NCBI GenBank assembly: GCA_030295235.1
Contig: AP026162.1
Location: 2,542,001-2,606,000 of the forward strand
Reading direction: 5' to 3'
DNA: 64,000 bases
From: Fistulifera solaris
Lineage: Eukaryota > Bacillariophyta > Bacillariophyceae > Naviculales > Stauroneidaceae
The number at the start of each line of letters is the position of its first letter. Position 1 is the first letter of the stretch. This document shows, one piece after another, positions 49,247 to 59,105 of this stretch. The notes under the pieces are model-generated. The model was not told the origin of the DNA. It worked only from the letters and a program-made list of their open reading frames with translations, and made no database searches. Position numbers and translations under genes: made by a program.

Positions 49247-50263
49247 ATGCCGAAAGGGAACAACAGTAAATCACCATCCGTCCGGTTTGCCGAGGATACC
49301 CAGCCCGACGACGAACCGGATGAGACTCATGCCAAACGCAAATCCGAACGACCGAACGCCTACGAAGAAGACGATCTAGATGAATGGTCTGACGACGACG
49401 ACGAACCAGACTTATATTCCAAAGAAATACAACAAGCCCAAAAGAAACGTCGGTATCAAGATGAGGAGGAGGATACGACCACCAACATTAATGCGACGAC
49501 CTCGTTGGCTTCCGAAGGCATTGCCGTGGAACCCTTTCATATGAAACAAGAAGAAACGGATGGGACGGGATTCTTTGATGGTGATACGTATGTATTTCGA
49601 CGCGACAATAAAGAAGAACCGGATGCCTGGTTGGATGGTTTAGAGAATAATAATGAAGAACCCGCCGTCCGGTCGGTTCCGCGACCCCGTGAGAAGCCCC
49701 GTGAAGAGACGGAGAATTTTGATAGCATGGAACCTGCCGTATTGTATGCTCGAATGATACCATTGGTGAGTGAATCCGAAACCGTTCTTAAAGCGATTGC
49801 GCGGTACGGAAACTCGATGAAACGCACTCCACAAGGGGAAACGAATCAGCTGGCACAAGATGCGCTCAATTTGTTGACGAGTGCTTCGAATTCGTTACTG
49901 TTACGGGGTCAAGTGGATATTTACGAAAAGACACAAAAAGATTTACTACAACTGTTGCCGGAGGAGAAGCAACCACGAGATAATAGTACTAGTACGGTGC
50001 AATGGGAATACGAAGGACGTCACGATGGAAAAATACACGGTCCCTATTCAACCGCCGATATGCTGAGTTGGATGCAAGCCGGATACTTTGTCGGGGAATC
50101 AGCCGTGAATGTACGAACGGTACAGAAAAAAGTGAAATCGATGCAAGACGATCTAATGGACGATTTGCTGGAAGACGACGACGAAAACCAGAACCACGAG
50201 GACGAGTACGAGCGCGGCGATTGGGTCTTATCGGATCAAGTGAACTTTGCAAAGTATCAATAG
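49247..50263 (+). CDS. CD2BP2/U5-52K (Lin1) spliceosomal GYF-domain protein
   Basis: It is a U5 snRNP assembly protein. One unbroken frame encodes 338 residues. The N-terminal half is acidic with the Lin1 pattern (KSPSVRFAED, DEWSDDDDEP, FHMKQEETDGTGFFDGDTYVF). The C-terminus carries a GYF domain: WEYEGRHDGKIHGPYSTADMLSWMQAGYF. No intron. BRR2, another U5 protein, lies 6 kb upstream, but no functional linkage of position is implied. Confidence 0.88.
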   Translation: MPKGNNSKSPSVRFAEDTQPDDEPDETHAKRKSERPNAYEEDDLDEWSDDDDEPDLYSKEIQQAQKKRRYQDEEEDTTTNINATTSLASEGIAVEPFHMKQEETDGTGFFDGDTYVFRRDNKEEPDAWLDGLENNNEEPAVRSVPRPREKPREETENFDSMEPAVLYARMIPLVSESETVLKAIARYGNSMKRTPQGETNQLAQDALNLLTSASNSLLLRGQVDIYEKTQKDLLQLLPEEKQPRDNSTSTVQWEYEGRHDGKIHGPYSTADMLSWMQAGYFVGESAVNVRTVQKKVKSMQDDLMDDLLEDDDENQNHEDEYERGDWVLSDQVNFAKYQ

Positions 50264-50962
50264 TCGAGGATGCCGCAAATAAGCGCGATGCTCCCGTTGC
50301 GCCACTTACGGGGGGTCTGCTTGATTGAGCGCCTTCGCTGCTCGAAAGCTTGACAAAGATGACTCTAGAGACTTATAGTACAATGCCGTTGAATGGGTGG
50401 GTAAGCATTTACGAAGTTGAGACCCAGCCTGTAAAAGCATTCATCATCTATATAGTGCGCATTGGATGAAGCAGCGTGCCTACAGAAGAGAAAGGGGATA
50501 AGCGTTAAAAGTGGAAAGAAAGACGTCGTTTGTAACTGCTCCTTTTACTATCGATCTCCAGCGAGGCATGTCAAACATCAGTCACCCTTTGCATTTTGAG
50601 TTCTTGTCCCGGCCGCTTTTTGCTGCGAACATTAATTTTTCGTTCCTATGCGAATGAATGAACGCGCCCGGCGGAGGCGGGAACGCCCATCGCAGGATTT
50701 GTGTAGTACGTCGTACAGGTATCGAACTCAATCGGGTTGAGTGCCGCTGCTGACGTGGTGTGACGTACAAAACGCGTTTTTATCGGTCGGTTCGAACTCT
50801 CATAGAAAGTGTACACAACGGAACTTCCCTCTCTTTCTCCGGCAAACAAAACATCCTGCCACTTTTCTTCCGTCGTTTTTCGTTTCCTCAAGCGCTCCTT
50901 CTCTTGTTGCGAACCGCAGACTATACGCTTACGCTCCTCCATCATCAAAAAACAGTATCAAT
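50264..50962. promoter_or_regulatory. intergenic, 0.7 kb
   Basis: It is the upstream region of the next gene. An in-frame extension of that gene to 50741 exists but shows no domain. No other gene. Confidence 0.3.
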
Positions 50963-51625
50963 ATGCTGTTTCAATGTTGTGTCACCGCCAATGCACCTTG
51001 GCCGCGTCCTCCCAAAGCCAATGAACAGTGCTTTGTGGTCAGCATCAGTACAACCCGTCGATTGTGTGGCATGTCCTTACAGATTCTGCACAAATCGCAC
51101 GACGATGACACCCGTTTGCCGCTTCCGCTGTCTCATATCGAAGGATTAACGAAAGAAGACTATGACGCTCGTATGCAACAAATCGAAAGGCGTCTCGCGG
51201 AATGGAAGGGTGGTTATGCGGATACTTTCTTGACGACCTGGGCGTTTCTGGTCATTGTGTTGTTTATCGTGGCTTACATGACACCGTCCTTTTGGTTGAC
51301 GAGCTTTCACGATCATCCCTTTTGGATCTTTTTACTCATGGTCGGTCATGTATGTGGATTTTATGGTCTCTATAAGTACATTGGTTCCGAAAATCGTCGC
51401 TTAGTCGATAAAATCGAACACGATCTGCAATTGTGGCATGACATTCGCGTCACCATGAAACGTGTGGCGTGTTTGCCACAAGCGACCACCTCCAGTGGTA
51501 TGTATTGTTTTTGTGTGACCCTGCAAACGAACGATGACGGTGATGCGGTCACTGTGGCCGTCTCCGAGGTCGATGACGAAGAAGGCGAACGCGAAGAACC
51601 GTGCACACCCGAGACTTCGGTTTAA
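50963..51625 (+). CDS. Hypothetical two-helix membrane protein
   Basis: From ATG 50963 the protein has 220 residues. It has a Cys/Pro-rich start (MLFQCCVTANAPWPRPP), a charged helical stretch, and two adjacent membrane helices (about residues 92-111 and 121-140, the latter FWIFLLMVGHVCGFYGLYKY). After these comes a hydrophilic part with an acidic tail ending EEPCTPETSV. No family is recognised. A topology with both ends in the cytosol is plausible. Confidence 0.6.
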   Translation: MLFQCCVTANAPWPRPPKANEQCFVVSISTTRRLCGMSLQILHKSHDDDTRLPLPLSHIEGLTKEDYDARMQQIERRLAEWKGGYADTFLTTWAFLVIVLFIVAYMTPSFWLTSFHDHPFWIFLLMVGHVCGFYGLYKYIGSENRRLVDKIEHDLQLWHDIRVTMKRVACLPQATTSSGMYCFCVTLQTNDDGDAVTVAVSEVDDEEGEREEPCTPETSV

Positions 51626-51725
51626 CATGTTTTTGTGACAATTTTCTAATATTTCAAAAGTAAAATTTTGCAATAAGACGACTGTACATAAGTTTCGTTG
51701 TATTTTACAAAGCAACGAATCGTGC

Positions 51726-52514
51726 TCACTCCGTATCCATGGCTTCTACGAGATTCATCGACCCCGCATGCTGTTCAACCGATTCCATTTGCGACCGCAA
51801 TTCCCGTACCAACTGTTTCCGCTGCGCCAATTGCTTTTCTAACATTTCAATGAGTGTTTCGTGTGCTTGATGTTCCCGAAATTTATTGCATTCTTGTAAC
51901 ATTAAAAAAATATTGTGCGATAACTCGTCGCGTGTTTTTCTGTACGAAAGGAAAGAAAGAAAGAAAGAAAGGTTTGAGCACCAATTAGAGAAAGAATCCA
52001 CTCGAAACTCAACAAACGTATCAGTACTCTGTACGTACTTGTTTTCCAGAGGCCGATGCACGAGATCGTGCGCTAGTTGCGCAAAGAGTTGCAAGACGGT
52101 GGCATTCAATCGCTTGACTTCCTCCCGGACCACGGTCGGATCTTCACACAAATCCAACGGTTGTACCAACCACGGATCTTCTACGACTTCTCCAAAGACG
52201 GCCACGACATTCTCATCGTCTTCTTGAGAGACGGTCCCACCCAAAATGGCGTTGGTGGTATCCGCCCCGAGTCGTTGTCGTTCGGCTTCCGCGCGGGCTT
52301 CGGCCAAGACGCGGGCGGCGCGTTCGGTACCGTTCTTTACAGCTTCTGTTGGAATCGGTGGTGGTTCCAGTTGATCTGCGAGAGGATAATAGAACGGAGG
52401 AGGAGGGAATTCACTGACCAAAAGGGTCGCTTCACCGGGGGCGTCCTCGTGGGGAAGATCATCGTCTTCATTCTTTACGGTCGTTCGTGACACTTCCGCA
52501 GCGGCCTCTGTCAT
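51726..52514 (-). CDS. MED7: Mediator subunit MED7
   Basis: MED7 is a middle-module subunit of Mediator. Exons 52514-52039 and 51939-51726 flank a 99-nt intron (GTACGT ... TCGTACAG) and give 229 residues. Typical MED7 features are the SEFPPPPFYY N-terminal motif, LNATVLQLFAQLAHDLVHRP, and the hinge EHQAHETLIEMLEKQL. The intron is a multiple of three and has no stop, so the unspliced frame stays open; but its translation (hydrophobic, with FFLSFLSYR) breaks the conserved ENKKTRDELSHNIF and is not expected in the protein. The pyrimidine tract is a (CTTT)n microsatellite on the minus strand. Confidence 0.85.
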   Translation of the reverse strand: MTEAAAEVSRTTVKNEDDDLPHEDAPGEATLLVSEFPPPPFYYPLADQLEPPPIPTEAVKNGTERAARVLAEARAEAERQRLGADTTNAILGGTVSQEDDENVVAVFGEVVEDPWLVQPLDLCEDPTVVREEVKRLNATVLQLFAQLAHDLVHRPLENKYVQSTDTFVEFRVDSFSNWCSNLSFFLSFLSYRKTRDELSHNIFLMLQECNKFREHQAHETLIEMLEKQLAQRKQLVRELRSQMESVEQHAGSMNLVEAMDTE

Positions 52515-52823
52515 TCTTGTGATGATGATTATTACCAGTATGTAAATTGACTTGACTTTGAGTATAATTATTTATGATCTATTTTGCTGGGGATGCGAGC
52601 CGTGTGTCGGCATTATAGAGACGCACAATCGGCCGTCACGATGATGTTTTTGACATAGTCAAGAAGTTGCATGGTACGACGCGGACTTTGTACAGTAACG
52701 ACATTAGTAAACACTACCAGGTACTCCGTATTATTATTCGAAACCGGCAGCTTAATCATTAACAACAACAACATTATTATAATATGAAATCATCTTTCAG
52801 TAGTCTTTTTACTAGCAACAACA
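52515..52823. promoter_or_regulatory. divergent intergenic region
   Basis: It is the shared upstream region of MED7 and the LRR-like gene. Contains an (aac)n-like stretch near 52760. No gene. Confidence 0.3.
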
Positions 52824-54277
52824 ATGATTTGTTCTGAAACGTCCTCGCTGTTAGGTTTGATTCATCCCTCAGAAATTAGGCTGCATAAAATAGCTGTAAC
52901 AGAGTGTGGCAACACGTTGCCGACTTACAGATTCTTGCGAGAGCCGTCAACGATCCACGAGCTCACGCAGTTTCAGAATGGCATTGTCGTCTATACTGAA
53001 AACAATACACTCACTCTGATCAACTTTCATAACGCATATCCAATGCGTTTATCTTGGCCGCAAGTCCAGTATACGAAGTACTTTTTCTTGAGCTTCCACT
53101 TCGACGAAGAAACAAGTATAAATTGCCTGATCTATGGTGACTCGACTCTTGAAATACTGCAAAGAGCGGCGTTCTTTGCAAAATTAAAAACTTTGAACAA
53201 ACTGACTGAAACAACAGTGAGATTTCATCGCGATTTGATCTTCGGTAAAAGCGATGAGGCGCAGCTGGGGGACTTGTTCGATGCAATGGCCACCCAGAAA
53301 TTCACCTTTTTCTGTCAGAACTAAACAATGTATTGTCTGCTGTGATGGCCACCAGACCTTATCCTCTCCAATTAAGCTTGCTCCTCTCCTCAATGGACTA
53401 TAATGCTTTCGTGGAACATCTTAAGACTCGTACAACGAGTTTCGGCTCTCTCTCCGTAAGATCTTTGCAAGACGAAAACTTTCTACGAGAGTTGTTTGGG
53501 CTCTTGCATTTATTTCAAGAGTTCCATACTGGCGTGTTACCTAATGATCTCTTGGTACAGCTGCTATCTGCACCTATGGAAGGCATAACTTGTGAGGTTA
53601 AAGGCGACGAAGCGGATGCCATTGACTTGACCTCAATAGACATTGTCTCCAGAGACATTGAGCTTGGGGCTCAATCCAAAGACGATTTATTTCCAAGTGG
53701 TTTTGTAGTCTCGTACTTTGATCGATTGGGTGAGTTAGGGCATTTAAATGCACTTGGGTTCAGGTTCCTTGACGCCACTTCCATGTCTACCGAGGTCGGA
53801 GGAGCCTTGTGTCGAGTCGTCGCCGCTTGTCCAAAGTTGGCGCAATTGGAGTTATCCTACAGATACACGTATCATGGTTTTATCGAAGACTTGTTTGCGG
53901 TCCTTGAAACTCATCCCGGTCTACGGACGCTTCGAATCGATGGGTATCTCAATTACCGGTACGGCGTTCGATTGTCGCCCTTGAAACGACTACTGCGGCG
54001 CAATCGGCAAATAGACGTTGTTAACATTCCCGATGGGATATTGCGTGCAAATCCCGAACTGAAAGAGATTTGCTCCACCAATCGCTTCTTTCGTGGATCA
54101 CAAAATGTTATTGGAAAATTGCCATCGAGCCGACTTGCACTTCTGGGTGCCGCAATGACTCACAATGGCCCAAGTGATCTTCAGCGCACCGGAATACTGT
54201 TGAATGATCATGTGGACTTGCTTCTCGAGATGCTACAAGACAAGATTGTTGACACGGATGTTACAGAACAACAATAA
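52824..54277 (+). CDS. LRR-like protein of unknown role
   Basis: The C-terminal half shows leucine-rich-repeat-like helices and strands (LGELGHLNALGFRFLDA, CPKLAQLELSYRYTYHGF, HPGLRTLRIDGYLNYRYG), resembling the large family of LRR/F-box-like diatom proteins with a terminal LKRLLRRNRQI segment. The N-terminal half has no domain. The frame shifts at a run of three C (53293-53295); one more C joins MAT/PEIHLFLSELNNVLSAV and gives 484 residues. No signal peptide. The function is unknown. Confidence 0.6.
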
Positions 54278-54747
54278 CAAAGAAACAACGCAATACTTTC
54301 ATTTGGTAAGCCCACCAATGAAGAGACGTGATTAAACCATCGAATGACAAATTTTGCCTATTTTGGAACTTATACCTCCTTACATCATTCGCCGGCGAGG
54401 CGTTGCCTGTGCACAAAATCTTGCGAGCGCCCTGACAATCAATGAGGTTCGCCGTTACAGGAATATGAAGCCGATCGTTCGTATGGAGAACGGTACGCTT
54501 GCCCAGATTGGGCATCCTTCCACTTGGATGTGCGGTGTGGACTTCTTGATGATTGTGAAAGTGCAGTAGACGACGTCCCGTTGGACACTAACGAGTAGCA
54601 GTGAAATATCCTAAGAGGGATGATTCTTTTTAGCAAATCAAACATTCTTATCTATTGAATAGCTCTGACTAAAACCATCTTTGATTCTCTCCTTCCATTG
54701 CGCATTTTTTCGACACCACAGCCTCTTTTGTTACGACCGACAGCAAG
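54278..54747. other. intergenic with one small open frame
   Basis: A 71-codon frame (54354-54569) has fairly even composition (LASALTINEVRRYRNMKPIV) and might be the remnant of a gene, but no start, family or context supports it. The rest shows nothing. Confidence 0.3.
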
Positions 54748-55110
54748 CGTAACAATTGGTGCAAAGAAAACAGTAACTACCTTTGCCGGGGTCGGCGGTA
54801 GTGGGGCAATCAGCCCCAGTAAACATTTCGTTGACCGATCTCGGATCCGGTGTATACCACAGACACAAGTCGCGACGGCAGGCCGTTGCACCGAAAAACA
54901 TGCGATTCATATTCGTAGTGGCGGCCGTATTCCATCCGCCCAAATCCTGATTAAAAGCCGTCGCACCTTCACACATGGATTCCATGGTAAGGACTCATTC
55001 CGTATCTACTCCGAAAAATCCTCGTTGAATTCCGTGTTTCCAAGGAACAAGCCGCTAAAGTCATTGACTTTGGAGACGTCCCAGTATCCAGTTTTGACGC
55101 ACTAGATCGT
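54731..55110 (-). pseudogene. Degenerate BspA/DUF285 gene copy
   Basis: The 54731-54985 frame encodes MESMCEGATAFNQDLGGWNT, NMNRMFFGATACRRDLCLWY and a Cys-rich end (YCFLCTNCYACC). Upstream, to 55110, the frame YWDVSKVNDFSGLFLGNTEF continues the family pattern but ends in an internal TAG within NEDFSE. By comparison with the gene at 55166-55663 this is a tandem copy that has accumulated stops and indels not tied to base runs, so it looks like true decay. No signal peptide remains. Confidence 0.7.
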
Positions 55111-55165
55111 TCGTTCATCGCGTTGCGTTACGATTGCGCTTGTTGTGCGACACAGCAACAGATGA

Positions 55166-55663
55166 TCAATTTTCGCAGTTGAAACAGTAATTGGCTACGC
55201 CGGGGTCATTTTTGTTGGGGCAATTCGTACCAACAAACATATCGTCGACATTCCTGAGTTGCTGATACCACGGACACAAGTCTTGATTGAAAGCTGAAGC
55301 ACCATAAAACATGCGATTCATGTTTGACGTGATTTCGGTATTCCATCCACTAATGTCTTGATTAAAGGCGGTGGCGCCTTCAAACATTGAGGCCATAGTA
55401 TAAACAAACTCGGTATTCCATCCCGAAATATCTTCGTTGAACTGCGTGTTGTCCTTAAATAGCTCACTAAAGTCATCAACTTTGGCCACGTCCCAATTGC
55501 TCGGCGGCACTCCCGATTTTGACGCGGTCCAAGCCGCTACGGCTGCCTGGAGTTCCGCTTTGTCTTCAAAGCTTCTTCTTGGGACAGTCGAACGGCAGCG
55601 GTCATGGCAACAGAAGAGCTGGCCTTGTCGTGCAAAGACCGCAAAGGGATTGTAGGCTTCCAT
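55166..55663 (-). CDS. BspA/DUF285 repeat protein (possibly 5'-incomplete)
   Basis: From ATG 55663 there are 165 residues: a start without signal peptide (MEAYNPFAVFARQGQLFCCH), a FEDKAELQAAVAAWTAS segment seen before the repeats in this family, then NWDVAKVDDFSELF and two BspA/DUF285 units (FNEDISGWNTEF, FNQDISGWNTEI), and the CPNKNDPGVANYCFNC terminal pair. The related protein at 35366-36199 has a signal segment, so the true start here may lie upstream, where another frame (to 55827) has hydrophobic residues (FLTSTFIFF). Adhesion or surface role inferred from family. Confidence 0.65.
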   Translation of the reverse strand: MEAYNPFAVFARQGQLFCCHDRCRSTVPRRSFEDKAELQAAVAAWTASKSGVPPSNWDVAKVDDFSELFKDNTQFNEDISGWNTEFVYTMASMFEGATAFNQDISGWNTEITSNMNRMFYGASAFNQDLCPWYQQLRNVDDMFVGTNCPNKNDPGVANYCFNCEN

Positions 55664-56280
55664 GACGACGCGAGACTGTTGGTGCGAGTGGAAAAAAATA
55701 TAAAAGTGGAGGTCAAAAATGGCGTAACATCGAACATGAAAATTTTGACTAGAAATGACTCGTTCCCTCTACACATCACAAGATACTTAGCGCCAGATTG
55801 ACAGAAAATGCCAATGACTGGCGTCATTCGTAAACAATGTCTTTTGTCTTACAGAAAAGTGTCAAGTTCAGATTGTTCCTTCGTATCTTCAGCTACACTG
55901 TTTGCTATAGACAGTTGTCCTCGGTCATTGATAGGTCATCCAAATGACAAATGACGATGTCGCACCGTCCTTGTTGTCGGCGTACGGCGTAAGGCTTACT
56001 GCGCTCGCATCGCGCAAAAACATCTCAGAAAAAGAAAAACCATCCGATGCGACAACCCGGAGACGACGTTAAAACTCTGCCTCGCCGTAGGCTCCACGTT
56101 GAAACTTGTACTGAGAGGCAGAATTTTAACGTCCTTCCCCATGATCGCGATGACAACCAAGAAATCTTAATTTCCATGGTATCCTTCATTCATTGAATCT
56201 CTTGCTAACAAAAACTATTGCCGGTTCTGCTCTCCTTTATCCATTCCTGTGGCTTAAATAGTTTCAATTTGTCCATCCGA
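55664..56280. promoter_or_regulatory. divergent intergenic region with one hairpin
   Basis: It lies between a DUF285 gene and the PTPS-like gene. It contains the inverted repeat at 56065-56133. No gene was seen. Confidence 0.35.
56065..56133. repeat. hairpin-forming inverted repeat, 19-bp arms
   Basis: The arms gacgttaaaactctgcctc (56065-56083) and gaggcagaattttaacgtc (56115-56133) pair with one mismatch around a 31-nt loop. It lies 150 nt upstream of the PTPS-like start. It might be a small foldback element, a regulatory hairpin or a precursor of a small RNA. Confidence 0.6.
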
Positions 56281-56790
56281 ATGACGTTCCAACGCTCCTA
56301 TTTCTCCCTCCTTCTTTTCTTTCTTCTTCTCGTTCCGACGATCGAAGCCACTTACACACTCGGCATTCGCGATTCCATCATGATTGCACACAGTTTTCAC
56401 CATCATCCAGCCTTTGGACCCGCCGGTGGATTGCATGGTGCCACGTATACGTGCGACGTCGAGTTTCATTGTGCACAATTACAGCCCGTCGTGAATTGGG
56501 TGTTGGACATTGGACAAGCTTCCACTCTGTTGAAACGCGTCTTAAACAAATACAATTATCAAAATCTCGATACATTGTTTCCATCAACGACATTGACGAC
56601 GACCGAATTTATGTGTCGACAAATTCATGCCGATTTGTGTCGCCTTTTACAGGAGGAACAGCTTCCATTTCAGGGAGAATTGACCGTGAAATTGTGGGAA
56701 TCGCATCACGCGTGGGCGAGTTACCGTGGAGCTGTGCAAGAAGATCAACATAATAACCAAGAGGAGAAGGAGAATAGTACACGCGAATGA
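56281..56790 (+). CDS. Secreted 6-pyruvoyl-tetrahydropterin synthase (PTPS/QueD)-like protein
   Basis: It has 169 residues. The N-terminus is a signal peptide (SLLLFFLLLVPTIEA). The PTPS-like core follows: SIMIAHSFHH (first zinc His, H37), LHGATYTC (H52; the second His of the usual HGH is Ala54), GQASTLLKRVLNKYNYQNLDTLF in place of the usual DHxxLN, then TTTEFMCRQIHADL and LWESHHAWASY (conserved Glu). PTPS makes tetrahydropterins and QueD makes a deazaguanine precursor; both use three zinc His. With one missing, normal catalysis is doubtful. Secretion is unusual for this fold. ATG 56281 was chosen because it begins the signal peptide. The gene converges with ERAL1 77 nt away. Confidence 0.75.
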   Translation: MTFQRSYFSLLLFFLLLVPTIEATYTLGIRDSIMIAHSFHHHPAFGPAGGLHGATYTCDVEFHCAQLQPVVNWVLDIGQASTLLKRVLNKYNYQNLDTLFPSTTLTTTEFMCRQIHADLCRLLQEEQLPFQGELTVKLWESHHAWASYRGAVQEDQHNNQEEKENSTRE

Positions 56791-56867
56791 ACTATAACTT
56801 TTTAAATAGAAATACATGATTTACGAACGCTTCATGAATTCGCTCGTTATTCAACTTTGCAATACTA

Positions 56868-58123
56868 CTACTCGATACTCCAATCCCGACTCCGTCGTTG
56901 TTGTTTCGATTTGGGCAATTTCACGTGCAATTGTAAATCCACTACGGTACATTGAAACAACTTTTGGAGTTCTTTCGTCGCACGCAGACGAATGTGTTCC
57001 AACGTCCGTCCTTGATGGCCCCGGACAATATCCCGATGACTCGCCGTCATGACGATAATGTCTTGCCAAATTTGAATGCGGCGTGGGACTCCTGTTTTCA
57101 AGTCCGTATCGATGTGCCAAAAACGATTCTTTTGTCGCAATTGATACGGCAATTCTTGATGCAAGGCTCTGTACAATTGTTCTCGCACAATTTCGGCCAC
57201 GCGTTCTTCGGGTGACAAATTCGTTAATTCGTACGGGTCCAATTCCCACTCGTCACAGTTGGTCGCTTCCTCCAACAAAAATTGCAACAAATCCTGCATT
57301 CCGGGATCTTTGTCCCGGGCCAGTGCGGAAACATAGAAAAACATGGGCATTTGGGGCAAAATGATAGTGTCGAGTTGTTGCGGTGTTCGGGTGGACAATG
57401 ACGACGACGATAAAATGGATTCCAGTGATGGTCGAGAGTCACTTCTACCTTCTTCTTCTTCCTGTTGTTGCTCGAGATGATGATAGCAAATGCATTCTTC
57501 CGCCAAGGCACCAATTTCCATGGCCACGTCGAGCAATTTGACTTTCGGATAGACTAAATCGACTTTATTGAGTACGACGGCGAATTTCGGTTTCAACACG
57601 GTAGTTGCAGTAGTAGTGGACGGCTCATCGTCGTTGTCGTCGTTTTTCGAGTATACCTTCCAAACGTCCTTCGGTTTGTAAGGCTTGTAACATGAGCCGC
57701 ACGAGGGATTCTTGCACGTCCGTCGTCAATCGTCGGGCCGCATCGACTACGAGCAAGGTAAAATCCACTTGACTCACGTGTGCCGTGCTACTCATGAGAT
57801 CCCGATCGACGGCATCGTCGTGTCGCAAAAAATCCCGGTGTATCGACAAACAACAGTTGGGTATTTTGCAAAGTGCGTGCCCCCAACACGGTTTGGACGG
57901 TCGTATGACGTTTCGGGGACACGGCCGATATTCGGCTGGCCGTCAAAACATTCAAGATTTGACTTTTTCCGGCATTCGGTAATCCGACAATGGCAATGTC
58001 GAGTCGTCGTCTCTTTGGGGAAGGGTCGCTCGTCGCGAAAGGTCGACAAATAACACATTGTGATCGTCGTGTTCTCGTGCGTGTGCGGACGATCCACCGA
58101 GGCAAAGTACGCGTTACATTCAT
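56868..58123 (-). CDS. ERAL1: ERAL1-like mitochondrial Era GTPase with KH domain
   Basis: Era GTPases assemble the small ribosomal subunit. The N-terminus is Arg-rich (MNVTRTLPRWIVRTRTRT, mitochondrial presequence; ATG 58123). GTPase motifs are intact: GLPNAGKSQ (G1), TTVQTVLG (G2), FVDTPG (G3), NKVDLV (G4). After an acidic insert comes the KH domain, ending with IRLRATKELQKLFQCTVVDLQLHVK. Two extra bases, in the A run 57827-57832 and the T run 57643-57647 (plus strand), split it into three frames; with one base removed at each, 417 residues result. The insert (EEEEGRSDSRP) is a lineage feature. Confidence 0.82.
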
Positions 58124-58447
58124 TTCTTTCTCCGTCGTTAAGTGATAGTGATGATTACCTATCGTGCGCACATTCCATTCACATTCTTGTTGTTTTGGAA
58201 CAAAAGAGAGTGCTTATTTTTGCGGTGGAGAGAAAAATAAAAAAAGCGCGTGGAGAAAGTTCTAAGGAGCAGACGGACAGACGACACTTTATCACTCATC
58301 TGAATCCCTAACCTTATAAATTTCTACCAGCATACAGTACAATATCAAAGTTCAACAAGAGCGACGGAATATCCAGTTAAAAAGACATCAGACATTCCAA
58401 GGTCGTGATTTAAATGGGATGAAAAGAACAAAAGAAATAGTACACTC
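58124..58447. other. intergenic, 324 nt
   Basis: It lies between ERAL1 and the DUF285 gene, which run divergently. No signal peptide for the latter could be found here in any frame. Confidence 0.3.
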
Positions 58448-58983
58448 ATGTATGGAATCATGTTTGCCGGTGCTGCGTCGTTCAATCAAGACATTGGGGA
58501 TTGGGATACGGGAAAAGTCACGGAATTGTTGCGCATGTTTCAGGGAGCGCATGTGTTTGATCAAGAGATTGGACAATGGAATACGGGGGCCGTCACCCGC
58601 ATGATCGGAATGTTTGATAACGCCCGATCGTTCAATCAAAACATCGGTGCGTGGAATACAGCCCGCGTGACCGAAATGACGGTCATGTTCCTGGCGGCCC
58701 ATTCTTTCAACCAAGACTTGAGTCAATGGGACACCGCCCGCGTCACGAGCATGGCGTTGATGTTTGAAGATGCGCGTGGGTCTTTCATCAAGACATTAGC
58801 GCTTGGGATACACCGAAAATTACATCATTTTCGTTCATGTTCACCAATGCGCAAGCCTTCAATCAAGACTTGTGTGCCTGGAAGGATGTGGTGGCACCCA
58901 AAACGGATATGTTTGCGGGGACGAAATGTCCTTTTCCGAGCACTCCGACACCCGACGAGTTTTGTGTTTCGTGTTCTGACTAG
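58448..58983 (+). CDS. BspA/DUF285 repeat protein, apparently 5'-truncated
   Basis: Five to six repeats are seen (FNQDIGDWDTGKVTELLRMF, FDQEIGQWNTGAVTRMIGMF, FNQNIGAWNT, FNQDLSQWDT, then FHQDISAWDT), followed by the family end CPFPSTPTPDEFCVSC. Its C-terminus closely resembles that of the 35366-36199 protein. The frame shifts at a run of three G (58778-58780); one more G gives 178 residues ending in TAG at 58981-58983. The ATG 58448 lies inside the first repeat and no signal peptide precedes it, so the 5' part is missing or in an unseen exon. Confidence 0.65.
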
Positions 58984-59105
58984 TCATTGTATATGGCGCA
59001 ATAACCTTTTCATACATTCGGTTCTATACGACATATTTTACGGTTAGTTCAAACGTCGTTGTGTTGAGTGGCGCAGATGCTGATGGTGTAGCAATGCCAT
59101 GTCCT

